Assembly: GCF_013404075.1 (NCBI RefSeq)
Contig: NZ_JACBJQ010000020.1
Location: 58,778-122,777, forward strand
DNA: 64,000 bases
From: Mycolicibacterium vinylchloridicum
GTDB lineage: Bacteria; Actinomycetota; Actinomycetes; Mycobacteriales; Mycobacteriaceae
Direction of reading: 5' to 3'
Below, one piece after another: positions 26,675 through 33,965 of the stretch (positions within the stretch are counted from its first letter, which is position 1; each line of letters opens with the position of its first letter). Both the position numbers and the translations under genes were made by a program. A model generated the notes under the pieces. The model was not told the origin of the DNA and searched no databases. It was given only the letters and a program-made list of their open reading frames with translations.

Positions 26675-27892
26675 CTACTGAACCTTGTAGATCCAGATGA
26701 GCGTGGTGGTCAGCTCACCCTTGTCGGTCCACTGGTACTTGCGGGCAACGCCCTGCCCGTCGTAGTTCTTGACCCAGTCGAGCAGGTCCGGACGGGTGAT
26801 CTTGCCGGCGTCGATGCCCTTCAGCAGAACAGTTCCGAGGTCATAGCCCTCGGTGCTGTAGGTGCCCGGCGCCTGGCCGAACTTCTTGGTGTACTCGTCG
26901 GCGAAAGTACCGGTGGCCGGGCCGCACGGGCAGGACAGGATGGCGTCCTTGGAGGACTGCCCGGCCTGCTTGACGAACTCCGGGTCCTTGGTCCCGTCGG
27001 CGCTGACGAACTTGCCGGTGAAACCGCCGTCGCGCAACTGCTGCACGAACGGAGCGGCTTCGGCGTAGTAGCCGCTGTAGAACACCGAGTCCGGCGACTG
27101 GCCCTTGACCTGGGTCACCGCGGCCGAGAAGTCCTTGTCGCCCTTCTTGACCGAGATGTTGCAGGCCGAGTCGGCCACCGAGCCGAGGGTCTCGCGGACA
27201 GCCTGGGCCAGGCCGACACCGTAGTCGGTGCTGTCGTCGACGACGCAGACCTTCTTGTCGCCCAGGGTGTTCTTCATGTAGTTGGCAACCGAGGGGCCCT
27301 GCACACCGTCATTGGCCAGGCCGCGGAAGAAGGTCTTCCAACCCTGTTCGGACAGCGTGACGTTGGTGGCCGACGCGGTGGCCGCGACCAGACCTGCCTG
27401 GTCGAACACCGCGCCGGTGGCCTTGGTCTCGCCGGAGAACGCCGGGCCGACGAGCCCGATGGTGAAGGCATCGTCGACGATCTGCGGAGCGATCGCGGTG
27501 GCCTTCTGCGGGTCACCTTCGGTGTCGAACGGCTTCAGCTGCACCTGGCAGCCGGGGTTGGCCGCGTTGTGCTTGTCGATGGCCAGTTGCACGCCGTTCT
27601 TGATGTTGATGCCGAGCGCGGCATCCGGGCCGTTGAGCGCCCCGGCCATCGCGATCGACACCGGCGGGCAACTGGCCTTGCCGTCACCGGCCGGGTCGGC
27701 CGGGGCGGTGCCCGAATCCGACTTGACCTCTTTGCCGTCCTGGTCGATCTGGACTTGCTCGACGATCTTCAGATCGCTCTGCGCGGAATTCCCACCATTG
27801 GACGGGGTCTGCTGATTGCAGCCCGCGATTCCGAACACTGCCAACAACGCCGAGCTAGCGGCGATTGCACTGCGTGTCGCGCGTCCGCGCAC
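26675..27892 (-). CDS. Branched-chain amino-acid ABC transporter binding lipoprotein
   Basis: A 405-residue periplasmic-binding-protein-type lipoprotein (LivJ/LivK family, type I fold). The signal ends in the lipobox FGIAGC, so it is anchored at the outer face of the membrane. The mature part has a linker of about 50 residues, then the Leu/Ile/Val-binding fold: SIAMAGALNGPDAALGINIKNGVQLAIDKHNAANPGC, IGLVGPAFSGETKATGAVFDQAGL and VVDDSTDYGVGLAQAV. It is the first gene of the liv cluster. Confidence 0.94.
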   Translation of the reverse strand: MRGRATRSAIAASSALLAVFGIAGCNQQTPSNGGNSAQSDLKIVEQVQIDQDGKEVKSDSGTAPADPAGDGKASCPPVSIAMAGALNGPDAALGINIKNGVQLAIDKHNAANPGCQVQLKPFDTEGDPQKATAIAPQIVDDAFTIGLVGPAFSGETKATGAVFDQAGLVAATASATNVTLSEQGWKTFFRGLANDGVQGPSVANYMKNTLGDKKVCVVDDSTDYGVGLAQAVRETLGSVADSACNISVKKGDKDFSAAVTQVKGQSPDSVFYSGYYAEAAPFVQQLRDGGFTGKFVSADGTKDPEFVKQAGQSSKDAILSCPCGPATGTFADEYTKKFGQAPGTYSTEGYDLGTVLLKGIDAGKITRPDLLDWVKNYDGQGVARKYQWTDKGELTTTLIWIYKVQ

Positions 27893-28080
27893 GTTTCACC
27901 TCCGGGTCAGTAGTTTCACGGCGCCGACGTCGCCAACCACGATCTGGGTCCGCCCCTCGACACTGCGGTTGAACATAGTCAACCTGTGACCGCAGCGCGT
28001 GATCTTGGCCAACGCCTGGCCGTGAGCATATTCCGTATCGCGACAAACGGCGCGGTCAGAGGAAACGCAGCGTTAACCGA

Positions 28081-28698
28081 TCAACTGGAGGGCGATGCAT
28101 CCTTGGGCGTGTCGAGAGTCTCCAAAACGACCTCGGCCACCCGCTTCATCGTGGTCCGCCGGTCCATGGCGGCTCGCTGAATCCACTTGAACGCCTCCGG
28201 CTCGGACATGCCCTGGTTTGTCTGCAGCAGCCCCTTGGCCCGCTCCACCAGCTTGCGGGTCTCCAGCCGGTCGGACAGGTTGGCCACCTCGCGCTCGAGC
28301 TCGGCGATCTCGCTGAACCGGCTGACCGCGACCTCGATGGCCGGGATCAGATCACTGATCGAGAACGGCTTGACCAAGTAGGCCATCGCTCCGGCATCGC
28401 GAGCCTTCTCCACCAGGTCACGCTGACTGAACGCGGTGAGCACCACGATCGGCGCAATCCGCTTGCTGGCGATCTCGGCAGCGGCGTCGATCCCGTCGCG
28501 ACGCGGCATCTTGACGTCCATGATCACCAGGTCGGGATGTAGCTGCTCGGCCAGCTCGACAGCTTCTTGGCCGTCACCGGCCTCGCCGACCACTTCATAA
28601 CCCTCGTCACGAAGCATTTCGGCCAGATCCAGCCGGATCAACGCCTCGTCCTCGGCGATCAGCACCCGGCGGGATGTACGGTCTGGGGCGTCGGTCAT
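28081..28698 (-). CDS. pdtaR: PdtaR-type ANTAR response regulator (RNA-binding)
   Basis: A 205-residue orthologue of Rv1626. Residues 12-125 are a receiver domain (AEDEALIRLD, phospho-acceptor Asp in LVIMDVKMPRRDG, Thr in VVLTAFSQ, Lys in YLVKPFS). After a coiled linker (SEIAELEREVANLSDRLETRKLVERAKGLL), residues 145-198 form the ANTAR RNA-binding domain (AKGLLQTNQGMSEPEAFKWIQRAAMDRRTTMKRVAEVVL). Phosphorylated by PdtaS, it binds paired hairpins to prevent termination. ATG at 28698 gives exactly the M. tuberculosis length. Its usual neighbour, the Rv1625c-like cyclase, is here 9 kb away. Confidence 0.95.
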   Translation of the reverse strand: MTDAPDRTSRRVLIAEDEALIRLDLAEMLRDEGYEVVGEAGDGQEAVELAEQLHPDLVIMDVKMPRRDGIDAAAEIASKRIAPIVVLTAFSQRDLVEKARDAGAMAYLVKPFSISDLIPAIEVAVSRFSEIAELEREVANLSDRLETRKLVERAKGLLQTNQGMSEPEAFKWIQRAAMDRRTTMKRVAEVVLETLDTPKDASPSS

Positions 28699-28813
28699 GC
28701 GGCCATTGTTGCCTGGAGAGCGGCAAACAGCCACCTCGGGCTGCCACCACCCACCGGTTAGCTGTATTCCCCAGCCCATCAACTATGGTGGAACACCGCC
28801 GCAGCAGCGGCCG

Positions 28814-28887
28814 GCCCTCGTATCCCAACTGGCAGAGGAAACGGATTCAAAACCCGTGCAGTGTGAGTTCGAATCTCACCGAGGGCA
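28814..28887 (+). tRNA. tRNA-Leu(CAA)
   Basis: A complete cloverleaf: acceptor GCCCTCG/CGAGGGC, discriminator A, D arm with GG, anticodon loop TTCAAAA (anticodon CAA, reading UUG), and T arm GTGAG-TTCGAAT-CTCAC. The variable loop is only five bases (GCAGT), unlike ordinary class II leucine tRNAs, and the top pair of the anticodon stem is A-C. The genome encodes CC after the discriminator but not CCA. The 3' half is the integration site of the downstream island. Confidence 0.88.
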
Positions 28888-28888
28888 C
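28844..28888 (+). repeat. attL: tRNA-Leu 3' half (45-bp direct repeat)
   Basis: Runs from the anticodon loop to just past the discriminator base of the intact tRNA. It is identical to 33902-33946. Confidence 0.92.
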
Positions 28889-28950
28889 CGCATAACAGCA
28901 CGTAGAAGCATGTACTTAGCCTATCTCGCAATGCAATTGGAACTGCTACG

Positions 28951-28973
28951 CTACACACCTACTACACACAACA
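28951..28973 (+). repeat. Left terminal repeat of the island (putative integrase arm site)
   Basis: CTACACACCT followed by ACTACACACAACA. It matches 33779-33801 at 22 of 23 positions in the same orientation, 62 bp inside the left repeat. Confidence 0.65.
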
Positions 28974-28976
28974 TCT

Positions 28977-29061
28977 GCGCAGGTCAGCGCGTTGCGCCGC
29001 ACTAAACGGATGGGAATCCATTTAGTGCGGCCAATACGCGTCGCGCTGACCTGCGGAGATC
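28977..29061. repeat. Long hairpin element, copy 1
   Basis: Nested inverted repeat. Outer arms CGCAGGTCAGCGCG (28978-28991) and CGCGCTGACCTGCG (29042-29055) are perfect over 14 bp. Inner arms CCGCACTAAACGGAT (28997-29011) and ATCCATTTAGTGCGG (29016-29030) pair at 14 of 15 positions around a GGGA loop. Confidence 0.88.
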
Positions 29062-29187
29062 CCACAAAGGGGCTTTAGCTTCGCACCATATGGAACCCAG
29101 TCAAGAAGAGTTAGCTAGCCGGCGGCATTATTGATGTGACATTCACGGGCGTGCACCGGACGCTCAAGTGTAGTAAACACAGCATCC

Positions 29188-29273
29188 GCGCAGGTCAGCG
29201 CGTTGCTCCTCACTAAACGGATGCGAAATCCATTTAGTGCGGCCAATACGCGTCGCGCTGACCTGCGGAGATC
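29188..29273. repeat. Long hairpin element, copy 2
   Basis: Second copy, 211 bp downstream. The 14-bp outer arms (29189-29202, 29254-29267) are identical to copy 1. The inner stem is CACTAAACGGAT (29211-29222) with ATCCATTTAGTG (29228-29239). It differs from copy 1 by three substitutions and one insertion over 85 bp. Confidence 0.88.
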
Positions 29274-29490
29274 GTCAAGAACGGCTCAGGTTTCGGACTA
29301 TGTGGAAACTGGGTGAACGTCGCCTCCTCGCGCCGCCCGTCTACGAAGCTCGAAATTCGCGCAGAGCAGTCCCCCAAGAAAAATTGCGTCGCGGCCAATC
29401 GCCTGTACGTGTGACCATCGGGAGATGACCTCCAGGACAAAGCGCCGCGAGACGCGGCGCCGCCGTCGGAACAAGGCAGAAGGGGTCGAC

Positions 29491-31857
29491 ATGGGCATCG
29501 ACCGACACGGCGCAATAGTGATGGCTGTGCTCGCAGAGTCTGCGGCTTTGCTCCAACGGTCACCGGGTGGCGATGCCACACTCCCATGGCTGGAACAACA
29601 GTTGACGAAGACCATTTCATCGCTGTCGACCAGGTTGAGCCGACACTCTACATTCGCAGTTTGCGAGGTTGCCCGGATCAATCTGTTGCCTTGGACCTTT
29701 ATGCGCGGCGCCAATTTCATGGACACTGAAGGCGGACCAGCGCGAATCGAGTTACTAACCATGCTTTCCGCCACCAGCCCGAGGACTCAAGAAGGCGATC
29801 CACCACAAATATGGGCCGAAATTGGAGAGTGGAAGACTGCCGTAGATAGGATCATACAGCTCTCGGCGATGATTGGTCTTTTCCGTGCTATCGAGGATGG
29901 CACCCTTGATCCCATGGCCAAGATTCAGGCCAGCACGCGAGCGAGTGAAGTCTTGCTCCGCGAATCATCATATGCCGACATGGTGAAAACAACTTTGACG
30001 GATTTATTCGATACCCCGCAGATGAAAACCGTTCTAATAAATCTCCTATCCTTCGATCTCAATGACGCCATCAACGTGTTGGAAGCCTGCCACGAAATTC
30101 AGACCGATAAGTTCAATGATCGGCTTTCTGCAATGATGGTCGAACTTCAGGAGGGCATGGCCAATCAGGAGGATTTATCGGACGCTGAGAAAGAATCCAT
30201 TCGCAACAGACTGAACGGAACCTGGGACCCATCTGATGATGACATATCGGTAAGCTCAGCTGAGATAGCGGCAAAGCTAGGAACTTCCGAAAATACGGTC
30301 ACTGCCGTTCTGAACCAGTTCGTTCTACCGACCGAGCTTGGATCGCCCGAAGAGGTCGTTTCGAACTTCACTACCGGTGATAACGCGCTCAGGACGAACC
30401 CAGTCATCTCGGACGGGAATGGCCGCTTCATGCTCGTGCATCCTTCCTTGGCTCTCCCTGCGATTCGCGAAAACTTCGAGCAGCGGTTGAAACAGTCCCC
30501 ATCGTGGAACGAATACCAGTCTCACCGCGGCAAATACCTAGAGGATGAGACATCTAAGTGCCTCAGTCGTGTACTACCGGGCGCGGATATTCGTTCAGGT
30601 TTCGAGTACTTCGTTCCTGCCAGCGATCTCGAGGAGGCAGGTGATCCGGCAGGCTATACAAAGCTGGTCGAAGGCGACCTCCTGTTCGTGCTCGATGACA
30701 TAGCGATCATCGCCGAGGAGAAAGCAGTCGCTCTCGCTCCTAGCGCGCGGGCTGGCAATACTCGCCGACTTCGCAGTGACTTGGTTCGGATCGTGACGAA
30801 AGCGGCAGAGCAGGCCGGCCGGTTGAAGGAGCGGATGGAAAAGGATGGCGGATTCCGCCTTCGAGACGGTAGCTGGGTAAGTACGGAGAACATTCGCGAA
30901 ATCCACACTATGGCAGTGAGTCTGGAAGACTTGTCTGGGGTGAGCACAGCGACCGCCGACTTGCTCCAAGCGGGCCTGCTCGACGCAGACAACATCCCAT
31001 GGACCGTCTCCTTGAACGACTTGAGACTAGTAATCGAACTCGTGGACCCGTCCGCTACCGCAATGTTCTTGCTCTATTTGCGGCGCCGTAGGCATCCGGA
31101 GGCCACAGTCATGTTCGCTGCCGTGGACGAGCTCGACTTCTTTCTCTACTTCTTCGAGAACGGTCTATACGTTCAGCCGGACCCCGACGTGATGAAAGCC
31201 GAGCTTCCGCATATGACCAACGTGCGGACCGGCGACCGCCGGAGGAGGAAAGGGCAAGCTCGTCAATTCATCACTAGCCGAACGGATCCGCTCGACGCGT
31301 GGCACGCGTATGAGACGGGGGTGTCGGATGTGCCCGCTGCCAAGCCCGAAATCACGGGTTCGCCAACGATGGCACTGGTTAGAGAGTTGCAGAGCCGGAA
31401 AGGCAGCGGTTGGTGCAGTATCGGAGCCACTCTGCTCTCGGGCTCCACGCGTACTCAGCAAGAATGGATGAACACCTCCCGTGAACTGGTTAAAAGGTTC
31501 CGTGTTGACGGGCATGGCCACCATGTCACTCGACCATACGGTTCGAATCGCGCGGACGCGTGGCTCCTAGTTTGGGCGGTCGAGGATTCGGCGACGCCAG
31601 AATTCGGGTCCGCAACGACGCTTCTGACGGACTACATCCGTGCGAAGAAGTATCAAATGGGCTTTTCGCGCGCGGCAGCACTGATATTTGACGCGAAGTC
31701 GGGCGATCTGCATACCGTTCTCTACGACGGGAGCCCCTTGGTTGCAGATGAAAAGCTCAAACGGTTAATCGAAAAGCTTCACCCGGTTGATAAATGGCAG
31801 AAGTCGATCCCGAAAGTTCGTAGCTCCAGTCGCGGCGGCCGTGGCGGAAGGCCTTGA
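29491..31857 (+). CDS. Island protein with PD-(D/E)xK nuclease-like core
   Basis: A 788-residue protein I do not recognise as a named family. Residues 1-240 are mostly helical. Residues 253-278 (SVSSAEIAAKLGTSENTVTAVL) look like a helix-turn-helix. The middle carries a restriction-endonuclease-like pattern: Glu351 in RGKYLEDE, Asp396 in VEGDLLFVLDD, then Glu409-x-Lys411 in IAIIAEEKA, as in Mrr/NERD-type PD-(D/E)xK nucleases. Residues 540-788 are of unknown fold and end in a basic RSSSRGGRGGRP tail. ATG 29491 follows AGAAGGGG at good spacing; ATG 29425 would add 22 Arg-rich residues. Codon use is more AT-rich than the host's. A DNA- or RNA-cleaving defence role is inference. Confidence 0.8.
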   Translation: MGIDRHGAIVMAVLAESAALLQRSPGGDATLPWLEQQLTKTISSLSTRLSRHSTFAVCEVARINLLPWTFMRGANFMDTEGGPARIELLTMLSATSPRTQEGDPPQIWAEIGEWKTAVDRIIQLSAMIGLFRAIEDGTLDPMAKIQASTRASEVLLRESSYADMVKTTLTDLFDTPQMKTVLINLLSFDLNDAINVLEACHEIQTDKFNDRLSAMMVELQEGMANQEDLSDAEKESIRNRLNGTWDPSDDDISVSSAEIAAKLGTSENTVTAVLNQFVLPTELGSPEEVVSNFTTGDNALRTNPVISDGNGRFMLVHPSLALPAIRENFEQRLKQSPSWNEYQSHRGKYLEDETSKCLSRVLPGADIRSGFEYFVPASDLEEAGDPAGYTKLVEGDLLFVLDDIAIIAEEKAVALAPSARAGNTRRLRSDLVRIVTKAAEQAGRLKERMEKDGGFRLRDGSWVSTENIREIHTMAVSLEDLSGVSTATADLLQAGLLDADNIPWTVSLNDLRLVIELVDPSATAMFLLYLRRRRHPEATVMFAAVDELDFFLYFFENGLYVQPDPDVMKAELPHMTNVRTGDRRRRKGQARQFITSRTDPLDAWHAYETGVSDVPAAKPEITGSPTMALVRELQSRKGSGWCSIGATLLSGSTRTQQEWMNTSRELVKRFRVDGHGHHVTRPYGSNRADAWLLVWAVEDSATPEFGSATTLLTDYIRAKKYQMGFSRAAALIFDAKSGDLHTVLYDGSPLVADEKLKRLIEKLHPVDKWQKSIPKVRSSSRGGRGGRP

Positions 31858-32027
31858 TTTGGTCCGTCGATAGCTCGGCTTTGTGCGCGCGCCTTCACTG
31901 ACGCGCCCGAGACCGGAGCTGAAAGCCTTGGTGCCACTCGGCCGCGCGTCCACTGAGTCCTTGATCGCGAGGGTCGTGCCTCACGTCGCGCGCGGGCGGG
32001 TGCGGCGGCTTATAGATAGTGCCATGC

Positions 32028-32258
32028 GTGAGTGTGAGGGCCTCGGTAGGAATTGAGCAGCTGCGCAAAGTGGGGCTGGGCCAACGCATATGCAGAGACG
32101 ACGCATTAGCTGAGAATTTCGAGAACTTCCAGCCAACACTCGACAGAATCAACGAAGTACTCGGGGGCGACGTCGTGTTGCGGGGAAGCGGCCCTACGCC
32201 ACTAATCCTGCTCGAGATCACCTGTGAACCAGACAGATTCGCGCCCGATTCAGTCTAA
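32028..32258 (+). CDS. Small ORF between the two island genes (doubtful)
   Basis: A possible 76-residue protein (...CRDDALAENFENFQPTLDRINEVLGG...PLILLEITCEPDRF) with reasonable amino-acid balance and no recognised domain. TATAGAT at 32011-32017 lies about 10 bp before the GTG at 32028, fitting a leaderless promoter; no ribosome site is visible. It ends four bases into the 3' end of the HEPN-type gene on the other strand. It could be a small partner, a gene remnant or chance. Confidence 0.35.
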   Translation: MSVRASVGIEQLRKVGLGQRICRDDALAENFENFQPTLDRINEVLGGDVVLRGSGPTPLILLEITCEPDRFAPDSV

Positions 32259-33685
32259 TCGCCGAACCATCCCACCGCGCCACCAGGTTCACCAGAAATC
32301 GTTACCGGCTGCCGCTTCAGTGTTCTGTCGATGGCTCCACCCCATACGTCGACCGGCGGCAGGGCTCCCCCAGCCATCCCTCGATACTCACTGAAATACC
32401 GCGAGACTCCATCCAGTGTTTCTGGAATCTCGAAATCCGGGTCGGTAACTCGGTGACCGATCAGGCTCGTTCGGCGTGATTCTAAGTAATGGAGAATCGC
32501 CCACTCTGCAAACCAGAGCGCCAGCATTCGACGTTGCCCTGCCGCGCCAGCGAGCGACATCCCTTCGTAAGCCATCGCGAGACCTTCGTGAACGGGCTCA
32601 GACCGGAATCCATATAGATTTCCAAGCAGATTGCGTCGCAAAGTTTTCGGCTGTTTGACTCCTCGAACGATGCCGAAAGCCTGCTCGAAATTATCGTGTT
32701 GAACCATCTCATCGAGGTGCTCCGGCATGAGGTCGTCAAAAAACTTGATGAACCTCGTAGTCAGCCGTTCGGTCTTCCAAGGCTGGAACGGATTCGTCAG
32801 GCACTCAGCGGCAACGACATAGAGGATGACAGCAACCTGCTCGCGTTGCGCACGTAGCGCGGCGTCATAGCTCAGTAATGCGCCCCGAACGCGGTCCCAG
32901 CTCATTCTGTCTTCGTTTGCGAGACCGAAAATATCAAGCGGCCTGCCATGTCGAGCCAAGGTCAGAATGCTCGGGTCTGCCATCCGAGATTCGAGCTCGG
33001 GCAGCATGTCGCTGCTAACGGGCCAGATTGTGGGGGGCAAGTCCACGGGCCGCCCAAGTGCAAATGTGCAGATCGCCGCGGTCACCTCGCCCATCGCCTG
33101 CACGGCGGGACGAGTGAACGGTCCATCAATCGGTCCGCCGAGAGCCATGTAGACATCGACGGTTGTAGGTGGGCGGAACATAGCGAGATCGGACGGCGGG
33201 CCGTCTCCCTCAGGCGCAGCTTCGTTGAAGTTGAGCAGCAACCCCTCACCAAGGCGCCGCCAACCTGTGATGTGCGTTGTCGAATAGAGCCGCTCTTGCA
33301 TGCGCGACTGGAATAGCGGATCGGCAAGATTTAACTGCTCAGTCTGCAGAGAGCACTGATACCAGACATAGCCACCGAGCCCCTCGGCGGTCGCTGTCGC
33401 GGCGGAAGTCAACGCCCCACAGCGCACAACGAGGGCGTCCACCTCTTCTTGGCGGCTGGGGTCGCTGGAAGTTGCTGCGATCCATGGAGCGGACTCCAGC
33501 GGGTCTATCGAAATATGTAGACCGTCTTGCGGGCCGACGACGAACGGCCACATTTGCAGGCCGGTCTGGCTTACATCCCATCCAGCCTCGCCGGCAAGGC
33601 GACGCAGCCATGAGGCACTCAAAGCTTGGAGGTGGTGAAGCCCCAACTGTGGCAACTCCAGACTCGCTCGACCTGGATCGCTCAC
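32255..33685 (-). CDS. Island protein with C-terminal Apea-like HEPN domain
   Basis: A 476-residue protein. The N-terminal 250 residues are an unassigned alpha/beta region. Residues about 270-400 form a helical bundle typical of Apea-like HEPN domains: EQVAVILYVVAAECLTNPF, WKTERLTTRFIKFF, LRRNLLGNLYGFRSEPVHEG, then a long helix (MLALWFAEWAILHYLE). Arg361 and His366 give the RxxxxH ribonuclease motif. HEPN proteins are common toxins or effectors in abortive-infection and toxin-antitoxin systems. GTG at 33685 follows GAGAGGGGG; a GTG at 33700 lies upstream. It is transcribed from the right end of the island towards the nuclease gene. Confidence 0.8.
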   Translation of the reverse strand: MSDPGRASLELPQLGLHHLQALSASWLRRLAGEAGWDVSQTGLQMWPFVVGPQDGLHISIDPLESAPWIAATSSDPSRQEEVDALVVRCGALTSAATATAEGLGGYVWYQCSLQTEQLNLADPLFQSRMQERLYSTTHITGWRRLGEGLLLNFNEAAPEGDGPPSDLAMFRPPTTVDVYMALGGPIDGPFTRPAVQAMGEVTAAICTFALGRPVDLPPTIWPVSSDMLPELESRMADPSILTLARHGRPLDIFGLANEDRMSWDRVRGALLSYDAALRAQREQVAVILYVVAAECLTNPFQPWKTERLTTRFIKFFDDLMPEHLDEMVQHDNFEQAFGIVRGVKQPKTLRRNLLGNLYGFRSEPVHEGLAMAYEGMSLAGAAGQRRMLALWFAEWAILHYLESRRTSLIGHRVTDPDFEIPETLDGVSRYFSEYRGMAGGALPPVDVWGGAIDRTLKRQPVTISGEPGGAVGWFGD

Positions 33686-33778
33686 GTCGCCCCCTCTCAC
33701 GCAGGCAATTCAGTAGTTGTTGAGATCGCGCCCGCCACCGATATGAGTGCCTTGAACTGGCATTCCCTCACCAAGCCA

Positions 33779-33801
33779 CTACACACCTGCTACACACAAC
33801 A
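33779..33801 (+). repeat. Right terminal repeat of the island (putative integrase arm site)
   Basis: CTACACACCT followed by GCTACACACAACA, a 22/23 match to 28951-28973, located 100 bp inside the right repeat. The following 50 bp are rich in ACATAC/CACATA motifs. Confidence 0.65.
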
Positions 33802-33901
33802 ACACCCAAGAGTACATATCAACACATACGCATACATACTCTGATCTGCAGTTTTAGCACCGAACGAAGCATCGTCGCAGGTCTAAAATCCACCATATCC
33901 A

Positions 33902-33946
33902 GATTCAAAACCCGTGCAGTGTGAGTTCGAATCTCACCGAGGGCAC
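33902..33946 (+). repeat. attR: duplicated tRNA-Leu 3' half
   Basis: An exact copy of 28844-28888. It lacks the tRNA 5' half, so it marks the far end of the island. Confidence 0.92.
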
Positions 33947-33965
33947 AATCATCGGCATCGATACC

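Larger units (their letters stand above)
28889..29490. other. Left-end intergenic region of the island
   Basis: About 600 bp without a convincing gene. It holds the left terminal repeat (28951-28973), two copies of a long inverted-repeat element and, between and after them, diverged flanks that also align with each other. The whole repeat unit is therefore about 130-140 bp. The nuclease gene promoter should lie here; no clear -35/-10 pair was assigned. Confidence 0.6.
28844..33946. mobile_element. Integrase-less genomic island in tRNA-Leu, with candidate nuclease/HEPN module
   Basis: An exact 45-bp direct repeat of the tRNA-Leu 3' half bounds 5.06 kb that is visibly more AT-rich than the flanks. 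It contains two large ORFs (PD-(D/E)xK-type and HEPN-type) in convergent orientation, a duplicated long hairpin, and 23-bp terminal repeats. No integrase, excisionase, transposase or structural phage gene is recognisable, so movement would need a helper in trans. Lineage-specific insertion is supported by the wide separation of pdtaR and the Rv1625c-like cyclase, although other genes also lie between them. Confidence 0.85.

Noticed and set aside
29425..29490. N-terminal extension of the island nuclease-like protein from ATG 29425
   Set aside because: The extension is Arg-rich and poorly supported by a ribosome site, while AGAAGGGG precedes ATG 29491. It was kept only as an alternative start.
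31895..32221. 108-codon minus-strand ORF between the island genes
   Set aside because: Composition is Ser/Pro/Arg-rich, with no start signal or recognisable motif. It is antisense to the doubtful small plus-strand ORF.
28889..33901. Integrase, excisionase, reverse transcriptase (retron) or CRISPR array in the island
   Set aside because: All six frames were read. No tyrosine or serine recombinase motif, no YxDD reverse-transcriptase motif and no regularly spaced repeat-spacer series is present. The two hairpin copies are not a CRISPR array.
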